Below, piece by piece: positions 52,332 to 61,675 of a stretch of DNA of 64,000 bases. Below the pieces are notes generated by a model, which was given only the letters and a program-made list of their open reading frames with translations, was not told where the DNA came from and made no database searches. Both the position numbers and the translations under genes were made by a program. Source of the DNA: DAOTWA01 sp963702935 (lineage in GTDB: Bacteria; Chloroflexota; Anaerolineae; Anaerolineales; Anaerolineaceae); NCBI GenBank assembly GCA_963702935.1, contig OY969772.1, positions 4,588,001-4,652,000 on the forward strand. Direction: 5' to 3'. Position 1 is the first letter of the stretch, and every line of letters begins with the position of its first letter.

Positions 52332-53357
52332 ATGAATCCCGAGAAAAGACTGCCGATGGAGCGCGTGCTGTACGAGGTGAAGAAGATCATCGTCGGGCAG
52401 GATCACCTGCTGGAGCGCCTGGTCGTGGCCCTGCTGGCGCGCGGGCACATCCTGGTCGAAGGCGTGCCCGGGCCTGGCCAAGACCATGGCGATCAAGACC
52501 CTGGCGGAGGCCATTGGCGGCGAGTTCAAGCGCATCCAGTTCACGCCCGACCTGGTGCCCGCCGACCTGATCGGCACGCGCATCTACAATCAGAAGACGG
52601 GCGAATTCAACACCTCGCTCGGCCCGGTCTTTACCAACCTGCTGCTGGCCGATGAGATCAACCGCGCTCCCGCCAAGGTGCAGAGCGCGCTGCTCGAGGT
52701 GATGCAGGAGCGCCAGGTGACCATCGGGCGCGAGACCTTCAGGTGCCCAACCCTTTCCTGGTGCTGGCCACCCAGAACCCCATCGAAACGGAAGGCACTT
52801 ATGCCCTGCCCGAAGCCCAGGTGGACCGCTTCATGCTCAAAGTGCTGGTCGGTTATCCCAACCCGACCGAAGAATTCGTCATCGTCGAGCGCATGACCAG
52901 CGCCCTGCAAGCGGTGCAAAAGGTGCTGACCACCGAGCAGCTGCTCGAGCCTGCAAAAAAAGGTGGACCAGGTGTACGTCGACCCGGCGCTCATCGAATA
53001 CGCCGTGCGCGATGCGTCGACTGCCAGCGCTCGCACGATCCGCCGCGACAGGAAGTCGGCGTTGCCAAGGAGTCTGGAGGCGCGTATACACTATTCTGTT
53101 CTGGCGCCAGCCCGCGCGCTTCGATCAACCTGATCCTCACCGCCCGGGCGCTGGCTTTCGTGCGCGGGCGCGATTACGCCCTGCCGCAGGACGTTCTGGA
53201 CATGGCCCTGGATGTGATGCGCCACCGCCTGGTGCTGTCCTACGAAGCGCTTTCGGATAATGTGGCCAGCGACGATCTGCTGAAAAAGATCCTCGAGCGC
53301 ATCCCGATCCCGGTGGTGCCTTTACATGAGCATGCCAACGTCCGCAACAACGCCTGA
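52332..53357 (+). pseudogene. MoxR-family AAA+ ATPase, multiple frameshifts
   Basis: Read across frames it gives a full MoxR: VGQDHLLERLVVALLARGHILVEGVPG, Walker A as GLAKT after removing a G near 52471, Walker B ADEINRAPAKVQSALLEVMQERQVT, a missing base near 52738 before VPNPFLVLATQNPIETEGTYALPEAQVDRF, and at least two breaks near 52963 (A7 run) and 53010-53095 before GASPRASINL. An ATG at 52321 with a better ribosome site (AAGGAG) dies after 4 codons and may be the real start. MoxR chaperones work with VWA proteins such as those encoded next. Confidence 0.85.
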
Positions 53358-54228
53358 GCGCATCCTGCAGCGCCTCGACTGGAAGGTCATCCGCCGGCTG
53401 GATGGCCTGCTGCAGGGCGATTACCGCAGCCTGTTTTACGGCTACGGCGTCGATTTTGCCGATCTGCGCGAATACCAGCCCGAAGATGATATCCGCTACA
53501 TCGATTGGAACGTCACCGCGCGCATGAACACGCCTTACGTGCGCCAGTACGTCGAGGATCGCGAGATCACCGCCTGGTTCCTGCTCGACCTGAGCCCCTC
53601 GGTGGATTTTGGCAGCCGTCCAAAGCCTGAAGCGCACGGTGCTGATCGATTTCGTCACCACCCTGGCGCGGCTTTTGACCCGCCACGGCAACCGCGTGGG
53701 CGCCATGTTCTATGGCAGCCGCATCGAGCGCACCATCCCGGCGCGCAGCGGGCGCATCCAGGTGTTGCGCCTGGTCAACGATCTGCTCAAGCAGCCGCAG
53801 CTGCCCCGCGCGCCATTCACCGATCTGGCCCCGCTGCTCGAAGGCGGGCTGCATGCCATCAAGACGGCGCTCGCTGGTCTTCATCATCTCGGATTTCATC
53901 AGCGCGCCGGGCTGGGAGCGCCCGCTGAACTTGCTCAACCAGCGCCACGAAGTGCTGGCCGTGCGCTTGTGGGACCCGCGCGAGATGGAGCTGCCGGACA
54001 TCGGCCCGATCATCATGGAAGACGCGGAGACCGGCGAGCAGTTGTACGTGGACACCCACGATCGCCGCTTCCGCCAGCGTTTCGCGGAGGCCGCCCAGCA
54101 GCGCGAAGCCGAGCCTTGAACGAAGCTTTCAAACGCGCCGGCGTGGACGTGCTGTCGCTCTCGACCGAAGAAGACTGGTGCGCGCCATCGTGCGCTTTGC
54201 ACGTTACGCAAGCAGCGCAGAGAAGTGA
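53326..54228 (+). pseudogene. DUF58 protein, multiple frameshifts
   Basis: Pieces in three frames rebuild a DUF58 protein: DWKVIRRLDGLLQGDYRSLFYGYGVDFADLREYQPEDDIRYIDWNVTARM, then VQSLKRTVLIDFVTTLARLLTRHGNRVG, then LVFIISDFISAPGWERPLNLLNQRHEVLAVRL and LNEAFKRAGVDVLSLSTEED. Breaks are near 53615, 53870, 54115 and 54175. The ATG overlaps the MoxR end by 32 bases. The stop TGA at 54226 lies 2 bases before the first VWA gene. Part of a MoxR-DUF58-VWA cluster. Confidence 0.85.
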
Positions 54229-54230
54229 CG

Positions 54231-55249
54231 ATGTCATTCATCTGGCCTGCATGCTCTTTTCATCTGGTGCTGGTGCCCTTGCTCGTCGGGCTGTATCTAT
54301 TTACGCATCCAGCGGCGCCGGCGGCAGTTGACCGCCAGCTATGGCAGCCTGGGCATTCATGCAGGAAGCCACGGCGCGCGGGCCGGGCTCACGCCGCCAC
54401 CTTCCGCCGGCGTTCTTCCTGGCCGGCCTGGCGATCTTGATGGTGGCGCTGGCGCGCCCGCAGGCGGTGGTCAGCCTGCCCAAGGTAGAAGGCACGGTCA
54501 TCCTGGCCTTCGACGTTTCCGGCAGCATGGCCGCCGACGATTTGAAGCCCACCCGCATGGAGGCGGCCAAGGCCGCCGCCCAAGATTTCGTGCAGCGCCA
54601 GCCGCCCAGCGTGCAGATCGGCGTGGTCGCTTTCAGCGACAGCGGCTTTTCGGTGCAGGCGCCGACCAATGACCGCGACGCCGATCCTGGCCGCGATCAA
54701 CCGCCTGACGCCCCAGCGCGGCACATCGCTGGCCAACGGCATCCAGGCTGCGCTGAACACCATCACGCCGGCAACGCGAGCCCGACACCCGCTTGTACAG
54801 CAATCTTCACGCCCGCGCCCAACCGCCACGCCGACGCCCGTGCCGCAGGGCACTTACACGTCGGCCGTCATCGTGCTGCTCACCGATGGCGAGAACAACG
54901 AAACTCCCGACCCACTCGCGGCCGCCCAGACCGCCGCCGACCGCGGCGTGCGCATCTACACGGTTGGGATCGGCAGCCCGGCAGGAACACCTTGCATGTC
55001 AACGGCTTTACCGTTCACACCCAGCTGAACGAGGCACCTGTTGCAAGCAAATCTCGCAGCTCACCGGCGGCACTTATTACAACGCCGAGAGCGCACAAGA
55101 TCTGCTCAACGATCTACGACAACATCAATCCGCAGCTGGTGATCAAGCCTGAAAAGACCGAAGTCACTTCGCTCTTGGCGGGCGCCAGCGTCCTGGTGTT
55201 GCTGATCGGCGGCGTTATTTCGCTCCTATGGTTCAGCCGCTTGCCATGA
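54231..55249 (+). pseudogene. VWA-domain membrane protein 1 (BatA/BatB-like), multiple frameshifts
   Basis: Rebuilt reading: an N-terminal helix, a helix LAILMVALARPQ, then the VWA domain with the MIDAS motif DVSGSMAADDLKPTR, VVAFSDSG, VIVLLTDGENN and a closing C-terminal helix (LLAGASVLVLLIGGVISLLW). At least seven breaks are needed (near 54310, 54355, 54670, 54780, 54985, 55040, 55110). The fold is complete once they are repaired. Such proteins bind divalent metal ions at the membrane and partner MoxR. Confidence 0.8.
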
Positions 55250-55329
55250 CCCTGGTGGTTGGGATCGTGCGCCTGCGCCGGCGAAGGAGATCTTGCCGAT
55301 AGCTAGGGAGAGCTGTTGGAGGTAATCCA

Positions 55330-56395
55330 ATGGAATTCCTTTGGCCCGGATTTCTTCTCCTGCTGGGATTAATTCCCCTGCTGATTGGGCTGTATGTCTG
55401 GATGCTGCGCCGGCGGCGGCGTTTTGCGGTGCGCTATTCCAGCCTGGCTCTGGTGCGCGAGGCGCTTGCCGCGCCAGTCCCGCCTGCGGCGCCACCTGCC
55501 CTTTGCCCTGTTCCTGCTGGCGCTGGCCAGCCTGGTGATGGCCTTGGCGCGCCCGGTGACCATCGTCAGCGTGCCGACCGACCAGACCACCATCATCCTG
55601 GCCATCGATGTGTCGGGCAGCATGTGCTCGACGATATCAAGCCCAGCCGGCTGGCAGGCCGCCGAGGCCGCCGCGCTGTCGTTCATCCAGCGCCAGAAAT
55701 CCAGCACGCAGATCGGCCTGGTGGCTTTCTCCAGCTTCGCGGAGCTGATCCAGCCGCCTACCACCGATCCGGAAGTGCTGCAAGCCGCCGTCGAGAGCCT
55801 GACGACCGGGCGCCGGACGGCCATCGGCAGCGGCATCCTGAAATCGCTGGACGCGATTTCGCAGAGATGGACAAGAACGTGGCTCCCAGCGTGACCGATC
55901 CAACTCCACCGCAGCCGAGCCTACCCCGGTGCCCGCAAGGGGCCTATGCGCCGGATATCATCGTCTTGCTGACCGATGGGGTCAGCAATGCCGGGCCCGA
56001 GCCGCTGGATGCCGCCCAGCAGGCCGTCGATCGTGGCGTGCGTATTTACACCATCGGCTTTGGCACCGCCAACGGGTTTATTCCCTTCGGCGGCGGGCAG
56101 AGCTTCCAGGGCGGCGGCGTGTTTGGCGGAGGCGGGCTTCGGCGGCCAGGGAGCCAACGGCGGCTTCCGCACCGGCATCGACGAAGCCACCCTGAAGCAA
56201 ATTGCCTCCATGACCGGTGGCGCCTACTACACGGCCACCAGCGCCAACGAGCTGCAGAGCGTCTTCCGCAGCCTGCCCACTTATCTGATCACCAAGCACG
56301 AGGTCTCGGAGATCAGCGTGATCTTCGTGGCCGCCGGCGCGCTGCTGGCCGCCCTGGCCGTGGTGCTCTCGCTGATCTGGCATCCGCTGCCGTGA
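55330..56395 (+). pseudogene. VWA-domain membrane protein 2 (BatA/BatB-like), multiple frameshifts
   Basis: Starts MEFLWPGFLLLLGLIPLLIGLYVWMLRRRRR with GGAGG before the ATG. Repaired, it has the helix FALFLLALASLVMALARPVT, MIDAS DVSGSMCSTI-like, VAFSSFAELIQPPTTDPE, IIVLLTDGVSNAGPEP, a Gly-rich loop (about GGGQSFQGGGVFGGGG) and C-terminal FVAAGALLAALAVVLSLIW. Breaks occur near 55490, 55630, 55870 and 56140. It resembles VWA protein 1 and completes the cluster. Confidence 0.8.
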
Positions 56396-56412
56396 TTCGT
56401 AAAATTCAAACC

Positions 56413-56441
56413 TTGTCACGCCGGGTAAGTTGATGTAAAAT
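56413..56441 (+). promoter_or_regulatory. Promoter ahead of tRNA-Pro
   Basis: TTGTCA (56413-56418), 17-base spacer, TAAAAT (56436-56441), about 50 bases before the tRNA. Confidence 0.6.
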
Positions 56442-56490
56442 CAGGGACGTTAGCGCCTTCCCACACGGGTGAGGCGCCAAACGAAAAGCT

Positions 56491-56567
<77 letters not shown>

Positions 56568-56569
56568 AT

Positions 56570-56600
56570 AAAAGAGACCGCAAATCACGCGGTCTCTTTT
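56570..56600 (+). terminator. tRNA-Pro terminator
   Basis: AAAAGAGACCGC (56570-56581) pairs with GCGGTCTCTTTT (56589-56600), a 12-base stem ending in T4. Confidence 0.85.
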
Positions 56601-56714
56601 GTTGCCACAGTGGTAAGGTGCGTGTGGTCGGTTTCGTGGTTTATGCGCCTCCGAGCGAAGCGAGTGGGGTTGACCGCACCGCCTCCCTACAATTGGCCAG
56701 GAGGTTCCCAAATC

Positions 56715-57305
56715 ATGTTTCATTCCATTTCCCCTTCCATTCTAGAAACCATGCAGTCCCTCGAACGCATCGACGCCGAGGATCGCCAGGACGGCACGCC
56801 CCACCTGCAGCGCTTGCGCCAGATTCCGCCCGAGACCGGCCGCTTCCTGGCCCTGCTGGCGGCTAGCGCGCCCGACGGCGCCTGCCTGGAGATCGGCACC
56901 AGCGCCGGTTATTCCAGCCTGTGGCTGGCGCTGGCCTGCGCGCAGACCCAGCGCGCCCTGGTCACCTTTGAGGTCTTGCCCGAAAAGGCGAAGCGCGCCC
57001 GGCAGACGTTCCACGCCGCCCAGGTGGAAGACAGCGTCACCCTGGTGGAGGGGGACGCGCGCCAGTTCTTGCCGGCCTACGAGCGGGTCGGCTTCTGCTT
57101 CCTGGACGCGGAAAAAGACGTCTACGCGGACTGTTACGAGCTGGTCGTCCCCAGGCTGGTGAAGGGCGGGCTGCTGGTGGCCGATAACCTCACCAGCCAC
57201 CCAGACGCCTTGCAGGGAATATTGCAACGGGCGCTCAGCGACGAGCGCGTGGACGCGCTGGTCGTGCCCATCGGAAAAGGCGAGCTGGTGTGCCGTAAAG
57301 TCTGA
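56715..57305 (+). CDS. O-methyltransferase (class I, catechol-like)
   Basis: 196 residues from the ATG at 56715. Motif I LEIGTSAGYSSLWLALA, acidic FEVLPEKAKRARQTF, DARQFLPAY and FLDAEKDVYADCYELVVPRLVKGGLLVADN match the PF01596 O-methyltransferase group, which uses SAM and a divalent ion on catechol-like or unknown substrates. The longer frame from 56469 runs through the tRNA and is rejected. Confidence 0.88.
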   Translation: MFHSISPSILETMQSLERIDAEDRQDGTPHLQRLRQIPPETGRFLALLAASAPDGACLEIGTSAGYSSLWLALACAQTQRALVTFEVLPEKAKRARQTFHAAQVEDSVTLVEGDARQFLPAYERVGFCFLDAEKDVYADCYELVVPRLVKGGLLVADNLTSHPDALQGILQRALSDERVDALVVPIGKGELVCRKV

Positions 57306-57313
57306 AAAACCCC

Positions 57314-57342
57314 TTGACAATCGTCTTCCAATTTTGTATAAT
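57314..57342 (+). promoter_or_regulatory. Consensus promoter of the LacI-family gene
   Basis: TTGACA (57314-57319), 17-base spacer, TATAAT (57337-57342); the operator starts on the last base of the -10 box. Confidence 0.9.
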
Positions 57343-57355
57343 GCAACCGGTTGCA
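57342..57355. promoter_or_regulatory. LacI-family operator 1
   Basis: TGCAACCGGTTGCA, a perfect 14-base palindrome centred at about +1, so binding would block the gene's own promoter. Confidence 0.9.
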
Positions 57356-57374
57356 ATAATCAAGGAAGAAGCGC

Positions 57375-58373
57375 ATGAACTCGAAACAGGTGCATACCAT
57401 CGCGGATATCGCCCGGCTGGCCAACGTCTCCAAGTCCACCGTATCGCGGGCTTTGAACGACAGCCCGCTCATCGGCCAGAAGACCAAAGAGCGCGTGTGC
57501 GCCATCGCCAGCGAGAATAACTTCTGCATCAACGCCTCGGCCCGCCAGCTCAGCCTGAAGCAGAGTTACACCATCGCTTTCGTGACCCACGCCTACAACA
57601 AAGAATTCTCGGTGGACGACCTGTTCGTGCTGGAGATCATGGGCGGCATCTCCCGCGGGCTGTACGCCAACGGCTACGATATGCTGGTGGCTTACGTCAG
57701 CCCGCGCGATAGCCAATGGTCGCACCAGTACCTCGACAGCGGGCGGGTGGACGGCTTCATCCTGATGACGGCGGCGCGCAAGCAACGCCACATCCAGGAA
57801 TTGGTGGAGATCGGCGCCCCGTTCATCGTGTGGGGCATGCCGCAGCCCAACCAGACGTACAGCTCGGTCACCGGAGACAACTTCAACGGCGGCAGGCTGG
57901 CCACTGAATACCTGATTCGCTCCGGCAGACAGCGCATCGCCTTCCTGGGCGGCCCGGCCAGCGAGCTGGAAGTCCAACAGCGTTTCGCGGGCTACCAGGC
58001 CGCCGGCCAGAGCATCGACCCGGCCCGGATCGCTCACGGAGATTATTCCACCGCCTCAGGGGCGGCGGCCATGCGGCGCCTGCTGGAGCAGGCTCCCCAA
58101 CTGGACGCCGTCTTCGTCAACAGCGATTTGATGGCCATCGCCGCCATGCAGACCCTCCGCGAGGGGGGCCGGCGCGTGCCCGAGGATGTTGCCGTGGTAG
58201 GTTACGACGACCTGTCGATCGCGGAGCTGAGCAACCCCGCCCTGACCACCATCCGCCAGAACATCCCGCAGGCCGGCAGGCTGCTGGCCCAGGGCCTGAT
58301 CCAGTATCTCCAGACGGGCGCAGTGACCAACGTGACCATGCCGGTCGAGCTGGTCGTGCGCGCCTCAGCCTGA
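57375..58373 (+). CDS. LacI family transcriptional repressor
   Basis: 332 residues. The N-terminal helix-turn-helix and hinge TIADIARLANVSKSTVSRALNDSPLIGQKTKERV and a periplasmic-binding-like ligand domain with VTGDNFNGGRLATEYLIRSG and LDAVFVNSDLMAIAAMQTLREGGRRVPEDVAVVGYDD. It should bind TGCAACCGGTTGCA palindromes found at 57342, 58395 and 58454 and respond to a sugar or derivative. No sugar transporter or glycosidase is encoded nearby. Confidence 0.93.
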   Translation: MNSKQVHTIADIARLANVSKSTVSRALNDSPLIGQKTKERVCAIASENNFCINASARQLSLKQSYTIAFVTHAYNKEFSVDDLFVLEIMGGISRGLYANGYDMLVAYVSPRDSQWSHQYLDSGRVDGFILMTAARKQRHIQELVEIGAPFIVWGMPQPNQTYSSVTGDNFNGGRLATEYLIRSGRQRIAFLGGPASELEVQQRFAGYQAAGQSIDPARIAHGDYSTASGAAAMRRLLEQAPQLDAVFVNSDLMAIAAMQTLREGGRRVPEDVAVVGYDDLSIAELSNPALTTIRQNIPQAGRLLAQGLIQYLQTGAVTNVTMPVELVVRASA

Positions 58374-58389
58374 CGCTCTTTTTTTAGCC

Positions 58390-58413
58390 CCTGGTGCAAC
58401 CGGTTGCACCAGG
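58390..58413. promoter_or_regulatory. LacI-family operator 2
   Basis: TGCAACCGGTTGCA at 58395-58408 extended to a perfect 24-base palindrome by flanking CCTGG/CCAGG. Located 17 bases after the repressor stop. Confidence 0.85.
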
Positions 58414-58420
58414 CAATTCC

Positions 58421-58442
58421 AAAGCCGCTTTCGGCTTTTTTT
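58421..58442 (+). terminator. Short terminator after the LacI gene
   Basis: AAAGCCG and CGGCTTT around a 3-base loop with a T7 run, between operators 2 and 3. Confidence 0.7.
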
Positions 58443-58453
58443 CAGGGCTTTTC

Positions 58454-58467
58454 TGCAACCGGTTGCA
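58454..58467. promoter_or_regulatory. LacI-family operator 3
   Basis: TGCAACCGGTTGCA again, 39 bases before the ATG of a small membrane peptide. Confidence 0.85.
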
Positions 58468-58505
58468 CTATGTGAAGTTCGTGATCTTTGAGAAAGGAAC
58501 TGGAA

Positions 58506-58583
58506 ATGCTACTCCTCTTGCTCGTCGTATTTGCTGTGACCGTTGTCCCCATCGCTTTTGTGACCTACAAGCTGGACAACTAA
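58506..58583 (+). CDS. 25-residue membrane peptide downstream of a LacI operator
   Basis: ATG at 58506 after GAAAGGAACTGGAA (good ribosome site). The peptide starts MLLLLLVVFAVTVVPIAF and ends VTYKLDN: one hydrophobic helix and a short polar end, stop TAA at 58581-58583. It is too short for usual gene calls and has no recognised family. Its position after a repressor operator argues that it is a real regulated micro-ORF, but translation is unproven. Confidence 0.5.
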   Translation: MLLLLLVVFAVTVVPIAFVTYKLDN

Positions 58584-58741
58584 ATGCCGCACTCGGTGGA
58601 TTCGCATCCACACCCCAAGCTGGCTCAGAAATTTCCTCCTTTTCCAGGCAGGCGGCCTCGAAGGGCATCTAATCCATCCTTAAGGCAAGCGCCTCCTATT
58701 GCGTGGTACTCTACTCGAAAAGGAGAAAGAGGGTAAATATC

Positions 58742-59674
58742 ATGAAAGCCATTGTGACCGATCCCCAGGCTGCGGGGCATTTTATCTTATCGGAGGTCGA
58801 GCAGCCCACGCCGGCCCCCTCGCAGGCGCTGGTGCGCGTGGCGGCCATCTCGCTCAACCGGGGCGAGGTGCGCCGGGCTTTCTCCGCGCAGGAGCGTTAC
58901 ACGCCGGGATGGGACCTGGCCGGGGTGGTGGAGCAAGCGGCGGCGGACGGCTCGGGGCCAAAAGCCGGGGCGCGTGTGGTGGGGTACCTGCCTACCGGCG
59001 CCTGGGCCGAGCAGGTCGCCGTTCCCTCCAATGCGCTGGCCGAGCTTCCGGAGAAGGTATCTTTCAGCCAGGCCGCCACCCTGCCGGTCGCCGGGCTGAC
59101 CGCCTTGTTCGCCATCCAAAAAGCCGGCAGCCTGCTGGGCCGGCGCGTGCTGGTGACGGGCGCATCCGGCGGGGTGGGCGATTTTGCCGTGCAGTTGGCA
59201 ACCCTTTCCGGAGGCACGGTGGTCGGCACCACCCGGCACAGCCAGTACGCGGCCATGGTGCGCGAAGCCGGCGCGAGCCAGGTCGTGGTGGGCGACCCGG
59301 CGGCTGCGGCCGGCTTTGGCCCTTATCACTTGATCTGTGACGGCGTGGGCGGCTCCACACTGTCCACGGTGACCCATCTGCTGGCCCCCGGTGGGGTGTG
59401 CGTCACCTACGCCGCGTTGATCGAGCCGGAAATCGCCGTCGACCTGCGCGCGCTCGTGCAGGTGCCCGGCGCAAGCCTGACCGGTCTCCTGGTGCTGGGC
59501 GAGCTCCGCAATCAGCCGCCTGCGCTCGGCCTGGCGCGCCTGGTCGCGCTGCTCGAAGACGGGCGGCTCCGCCCGCACATTCAGGTCGAGGCGCCCTGGA
59601 GTCAAGTGGCCGAGATCTGCCAGCGGCTGGTCGACCGCCAGTACCCGGGGAAAGCCGTGCTGCGGGTAGAGTAG
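58742..59674 (+). CDS. Zinc-less MDR-family NAD(P)H quinone-oxidoreductase-like protein
   Basis: 310 residues from the ATG at 58742. GroES-like N-domain (WDLAGVVEQ, AGARVVGYL), Rossmann motif VLVTGASGGVGDFAVQLA, and C-terminal HIQVEAPWSQVAEICQRLVDRQYPGKAVLRVE. No zinc-binding Cys set, so it is of the quinone oxidoreductase type. The stop is 4 bases from the convergent SDR stop. Confidence 0.88.
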   Translation: MKAIVTDPQAAGHFILSEVEQPTPAPSQALVRVAAISLNRGEVRRAFSAQERYTPGWDLAGVVEQAAADGSGPKAGARVVGYLPTGAWAEQVAVPSNALAELPEKVSFSQAATLPVAGLTALFAIQKAGSLLGRRVLVTGASGGVGDFAVQLATLSGGTVVGTTRHSQYAAMVREAGASQVVVGDPAAAAGFGPYHLICDGVGGSTLSTVTHLLAPGGVCVTYAALIEPEIAVDLRALVQVPGASLTGLLVLGELRNQPPALGLARLVALLEDGRLRPHIQVEAPWSQVAEICQRLVDRQYPGKAVLRVE

Positions 59675-59678
59675 CGCC

Positions 59679-60491
59679 TCACGGCGGGGAGTACATCCCC
59701 CTCAGCACCCTCCCCATCAGGCGGATGGCCGCCTGGCGTGGGAAGAGCCGGCGCATGGCAAAAGACGCGATGCGGTTGCTCCAACCGGGAACGACACTGG
59801 GCTGTTTTCCCAAAGCGGCCAGGGTTTCGGAAGCCACCTGGCGCGGGAGCATGGCCTGCGTGGGGCTGCGCTTGCCTTCCGGCAGGTCCGCCAGGTAATG
59901 GGGGGTGGCAATGGAAGCCGGCTGGCTGGCCAATACGGCGACACCCTCCTGGCGCAGCTCATCCCACAGCCCCTCGGCCAGGGTCAGGTTATACGCCTTG
60001 GTGGCCGCGTAATTACTGATCAGCGCAGAGCCTTGCAGCGCGCTGAGCGAAGACATGAGCACGATCCCGCCGCGTCGCCGGGAGCGCATGGCTCCGCCGA
60101 ACAGATAGGCCAGCGCCAAGGGCGTGCGCACGTTGGTGTCGATCGCGCGCAGGTGCTGCTCCAGGGAAAGCTCGAAGAAAGGCGCGACCGGGGCTACGGC
60201 CGCGTTATAGATCAGCAGGCCGATCTCCAGGTCGGCGGTCTGGGCCGCGATACGGGCGGCGGTGTCCTGCTGGGACAGGTCGAAGGCCAGCGGGCGCACC
60301 TGCACAGCGTAGCGCGAGCTCAAGTCCGCCGCCAACGCCTGCAATGCGCCCTCGTCGCGGGCCACCAGCGCCAGGTTCAGTCCCTTCTCCGCCAGTTGCC
60401 GGGCATATTCGGCGCCCAGGCCCCGCGACGCGCCGGCCACCAGCGCCCAAGGCCCAAATCGAGACCGGAAAGCTTCCTCTGCGATTTTCAT
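59679..60491 (-). CDS. Short-chain dehydrogenase/reductase, DltE/YqjQ-like
   Basis: 270 residues. NAD(P) motif VAGASRGLGAEYARQLAEKG, the NAA in LLIYNAAVAP and catalytic SxxxxxxxxxxxxYAATKAY with Ser in MSSLSA. The C-terminal RLFPRQAAIRLMGRVLRGMY is a membrane-leaning helix seen in lipid-modifying SDRs. Substrate unknown. Confidence 0.88.
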   Translation of the reverse strand: MKIAEEAFRSRFGPWALVAGASRGLGAEYARQLAEKGLNLALVARDEGALQALAADLSSRYAVQVRPLAFDLSQQDTAARIAAQTADLEIGLLIYNAAVAPVAPFFELSLEQHLRAIDTNVRTPLALAYLFGGAMRSRRRGGIVLMSSLSALQGSALISNYAATKAYNLTLAEGLWDELRQEGVAVLASQPASIATPHYLADLPEGKRSPTQAMLPRQVASETLAALGKQPSVVPGWSNRIASFAMRRLFPRQAAIRLMGRVLRGMYSPP

Positions 60492-60812
60492 TTTCGTAAA
60501 TCCTTACGCTCCATGCGATTATGGATAAAATACCAGAGAGACATATTATACTTCTGGCAGGAATTTCCCCACGCGTCCTCCTCTGCTGGCCACCGAGACC
60601 TTACTCCCCGTTCCGCCAGAACGCGTGATCCTGCGACAACGTCTGCTCGACGCATTGGGAATTACATCGGATCTGAATTTCGGAAACCTTGCGCTTCGGC
60701 CTCTCCTTCAGTAGAATGAGTACCCGTTGCTCGAAAAAGGAAGATTTTACTGACCACGTTATAGGTGCATTGAATTTGGAGCTTCCAGATTTATACTTTA
60801 GGAGGTAGCCGA
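60492..60812. other. Intergenic region between divergent genes, no gene supported
   Basis: 321 bases between the SDR and the second sortase-like gene. I see AT-rich stretches near 60730-60800 that may hold promoters, but no reliable -35/-10 pair. A 73-codon reverse frame is judged spurious. Confidence 0.45.
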
Positions 60813-61583
60813 TTGAAACCAATCCTTAACGGGAAACGCCTGTTTTTGTTGTTCGATGTGCTGCTCATCAGTTTGCTCGGAGTAAATTACGTCCTCTCCC
60901 ATAACGCGCCCAACCGCCCAGGGCCTTCCGGACTTCAGACCCAAACGCTGGCGACTCCCTCGCTTACCCAAGTTAAGCTAGCCTCTACCCCAGAGAATAC
61001 AACCGACGCCATCCCCTTACAGACTCCCTTCGCCAACGCCACGAGTGAAGCCCAGGCTGCCCCTGATTCGCCTGAGGCGCAACTGCCCTCTTTAACCGAC
61101 TTCATCCACCAGGTTACAGATGGCGAGATAGATACCTTGCGCGGCCTTTACGTTCAGGGCACCCTGGCCTTGCGCGTCGTCCAACAGCCCGGGGGAGACC
61201 CGAACTTTATCTCCAGAGAGGACGGCACGGCCACGCAATTCTATCAAGCGAGTGTGTTTGGGGCCATTGGCTTGCTGGCCCACAACTTTCTATCCGGGCG
61301 TGATTTCTTCAACCTGCGGCAAGGTCAGGATATGGTTCTGGTTTACGGCGACGGCAAAACTGAACATTTCCACGTCTCGGCCATCGCCGATTACCAGCGC
61401 CTTTCACCCTCGGACGTGCGAAGCGATTTCCGCGATTTAGCCACCAACCAGGAAAACACCGTCGAGCAGGTCTTTGCCAGGTTTTACCAAAATGCTCACC
61501 AGCTCACCTTGCAAACCTGCATCGAGCGCAACGGTCTCTCGGATTGGGGCGTGCGCTTTATCGTCGCCGATCCGGCTCAATAG
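60813..61583 (+). CDS. Secreted or anchored sortase-like protein, second copy
   Basis: 256 residues from a TTG start 7 bases after AGGAGG. One N-terminal helix (about 9-28), a Thr/Pro-rich linker (30-90), then a domain close to that of the protein at 23441: LRVVQQPGGDPNF, His157 in IGLLAHNFL, Cys236 in LTLQTC and Arg248 in WGVRFIVADP. The paralogue spacing between His and Cys is 11 residues shorter here, and the Arg is shifted by one. It lies opposite a LysM protein. Function as a transpeptidase is unproven. Confidence 0.7.
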   Translation: MKPILNGKRLFLLFDVLLISLLGVNYVLSHNAPNRPGPSGLQTQTLATPSLTQVKLASTPENTTDAIPLQTPFANATSEAQAAPDSPEAQLPSLTDFIHQVTDGEIDTLRGLYVQGTLALRVVQQPGGDPNFISREDGTATQFYQASVFGAIGLLAHNFLSGRDFFNLRQGQDMVLVYGDGKTEHFHVSAIADYQRLSPSDVRSDFRDLATNQENTVEQVFARFYQNAHQLTLQTCIERNGLSDWGVRFIVADPAQ

Positions 61584-61620
61584 ATGCAGGCCCTTCGCCG
61601 GCCATATTCTCGAATAAGCT

Positions 61621-61649
61621 GCAAGCGCACCAGTTCTTGGTGCGCTTGC
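61621..61649. terminator. Convergent terminator hairpin
   Basis: Perfect 12-base stem GCAAGCGCACCA / TGGTGCGCTTGC with a 5-base loop between the sortase-like and LysM genes; T runs are weak on both sides. Confidence 0.6.
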
Positions 61650-61675
61650 TCTTAAAACCCAGGTTGTGGAGTTTC

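Noticed and set aside
60770..60797. Promoter TTGAAT-16-TATACT for the second sortase-like gene
   Set aside because: The transcription start would fall on the ribosome-binding site, leaving no leader.
60601..60822. 73-codon reverse ORF
   Set aside because: No ribosome site or family; it covers the start region of the divergent gene.
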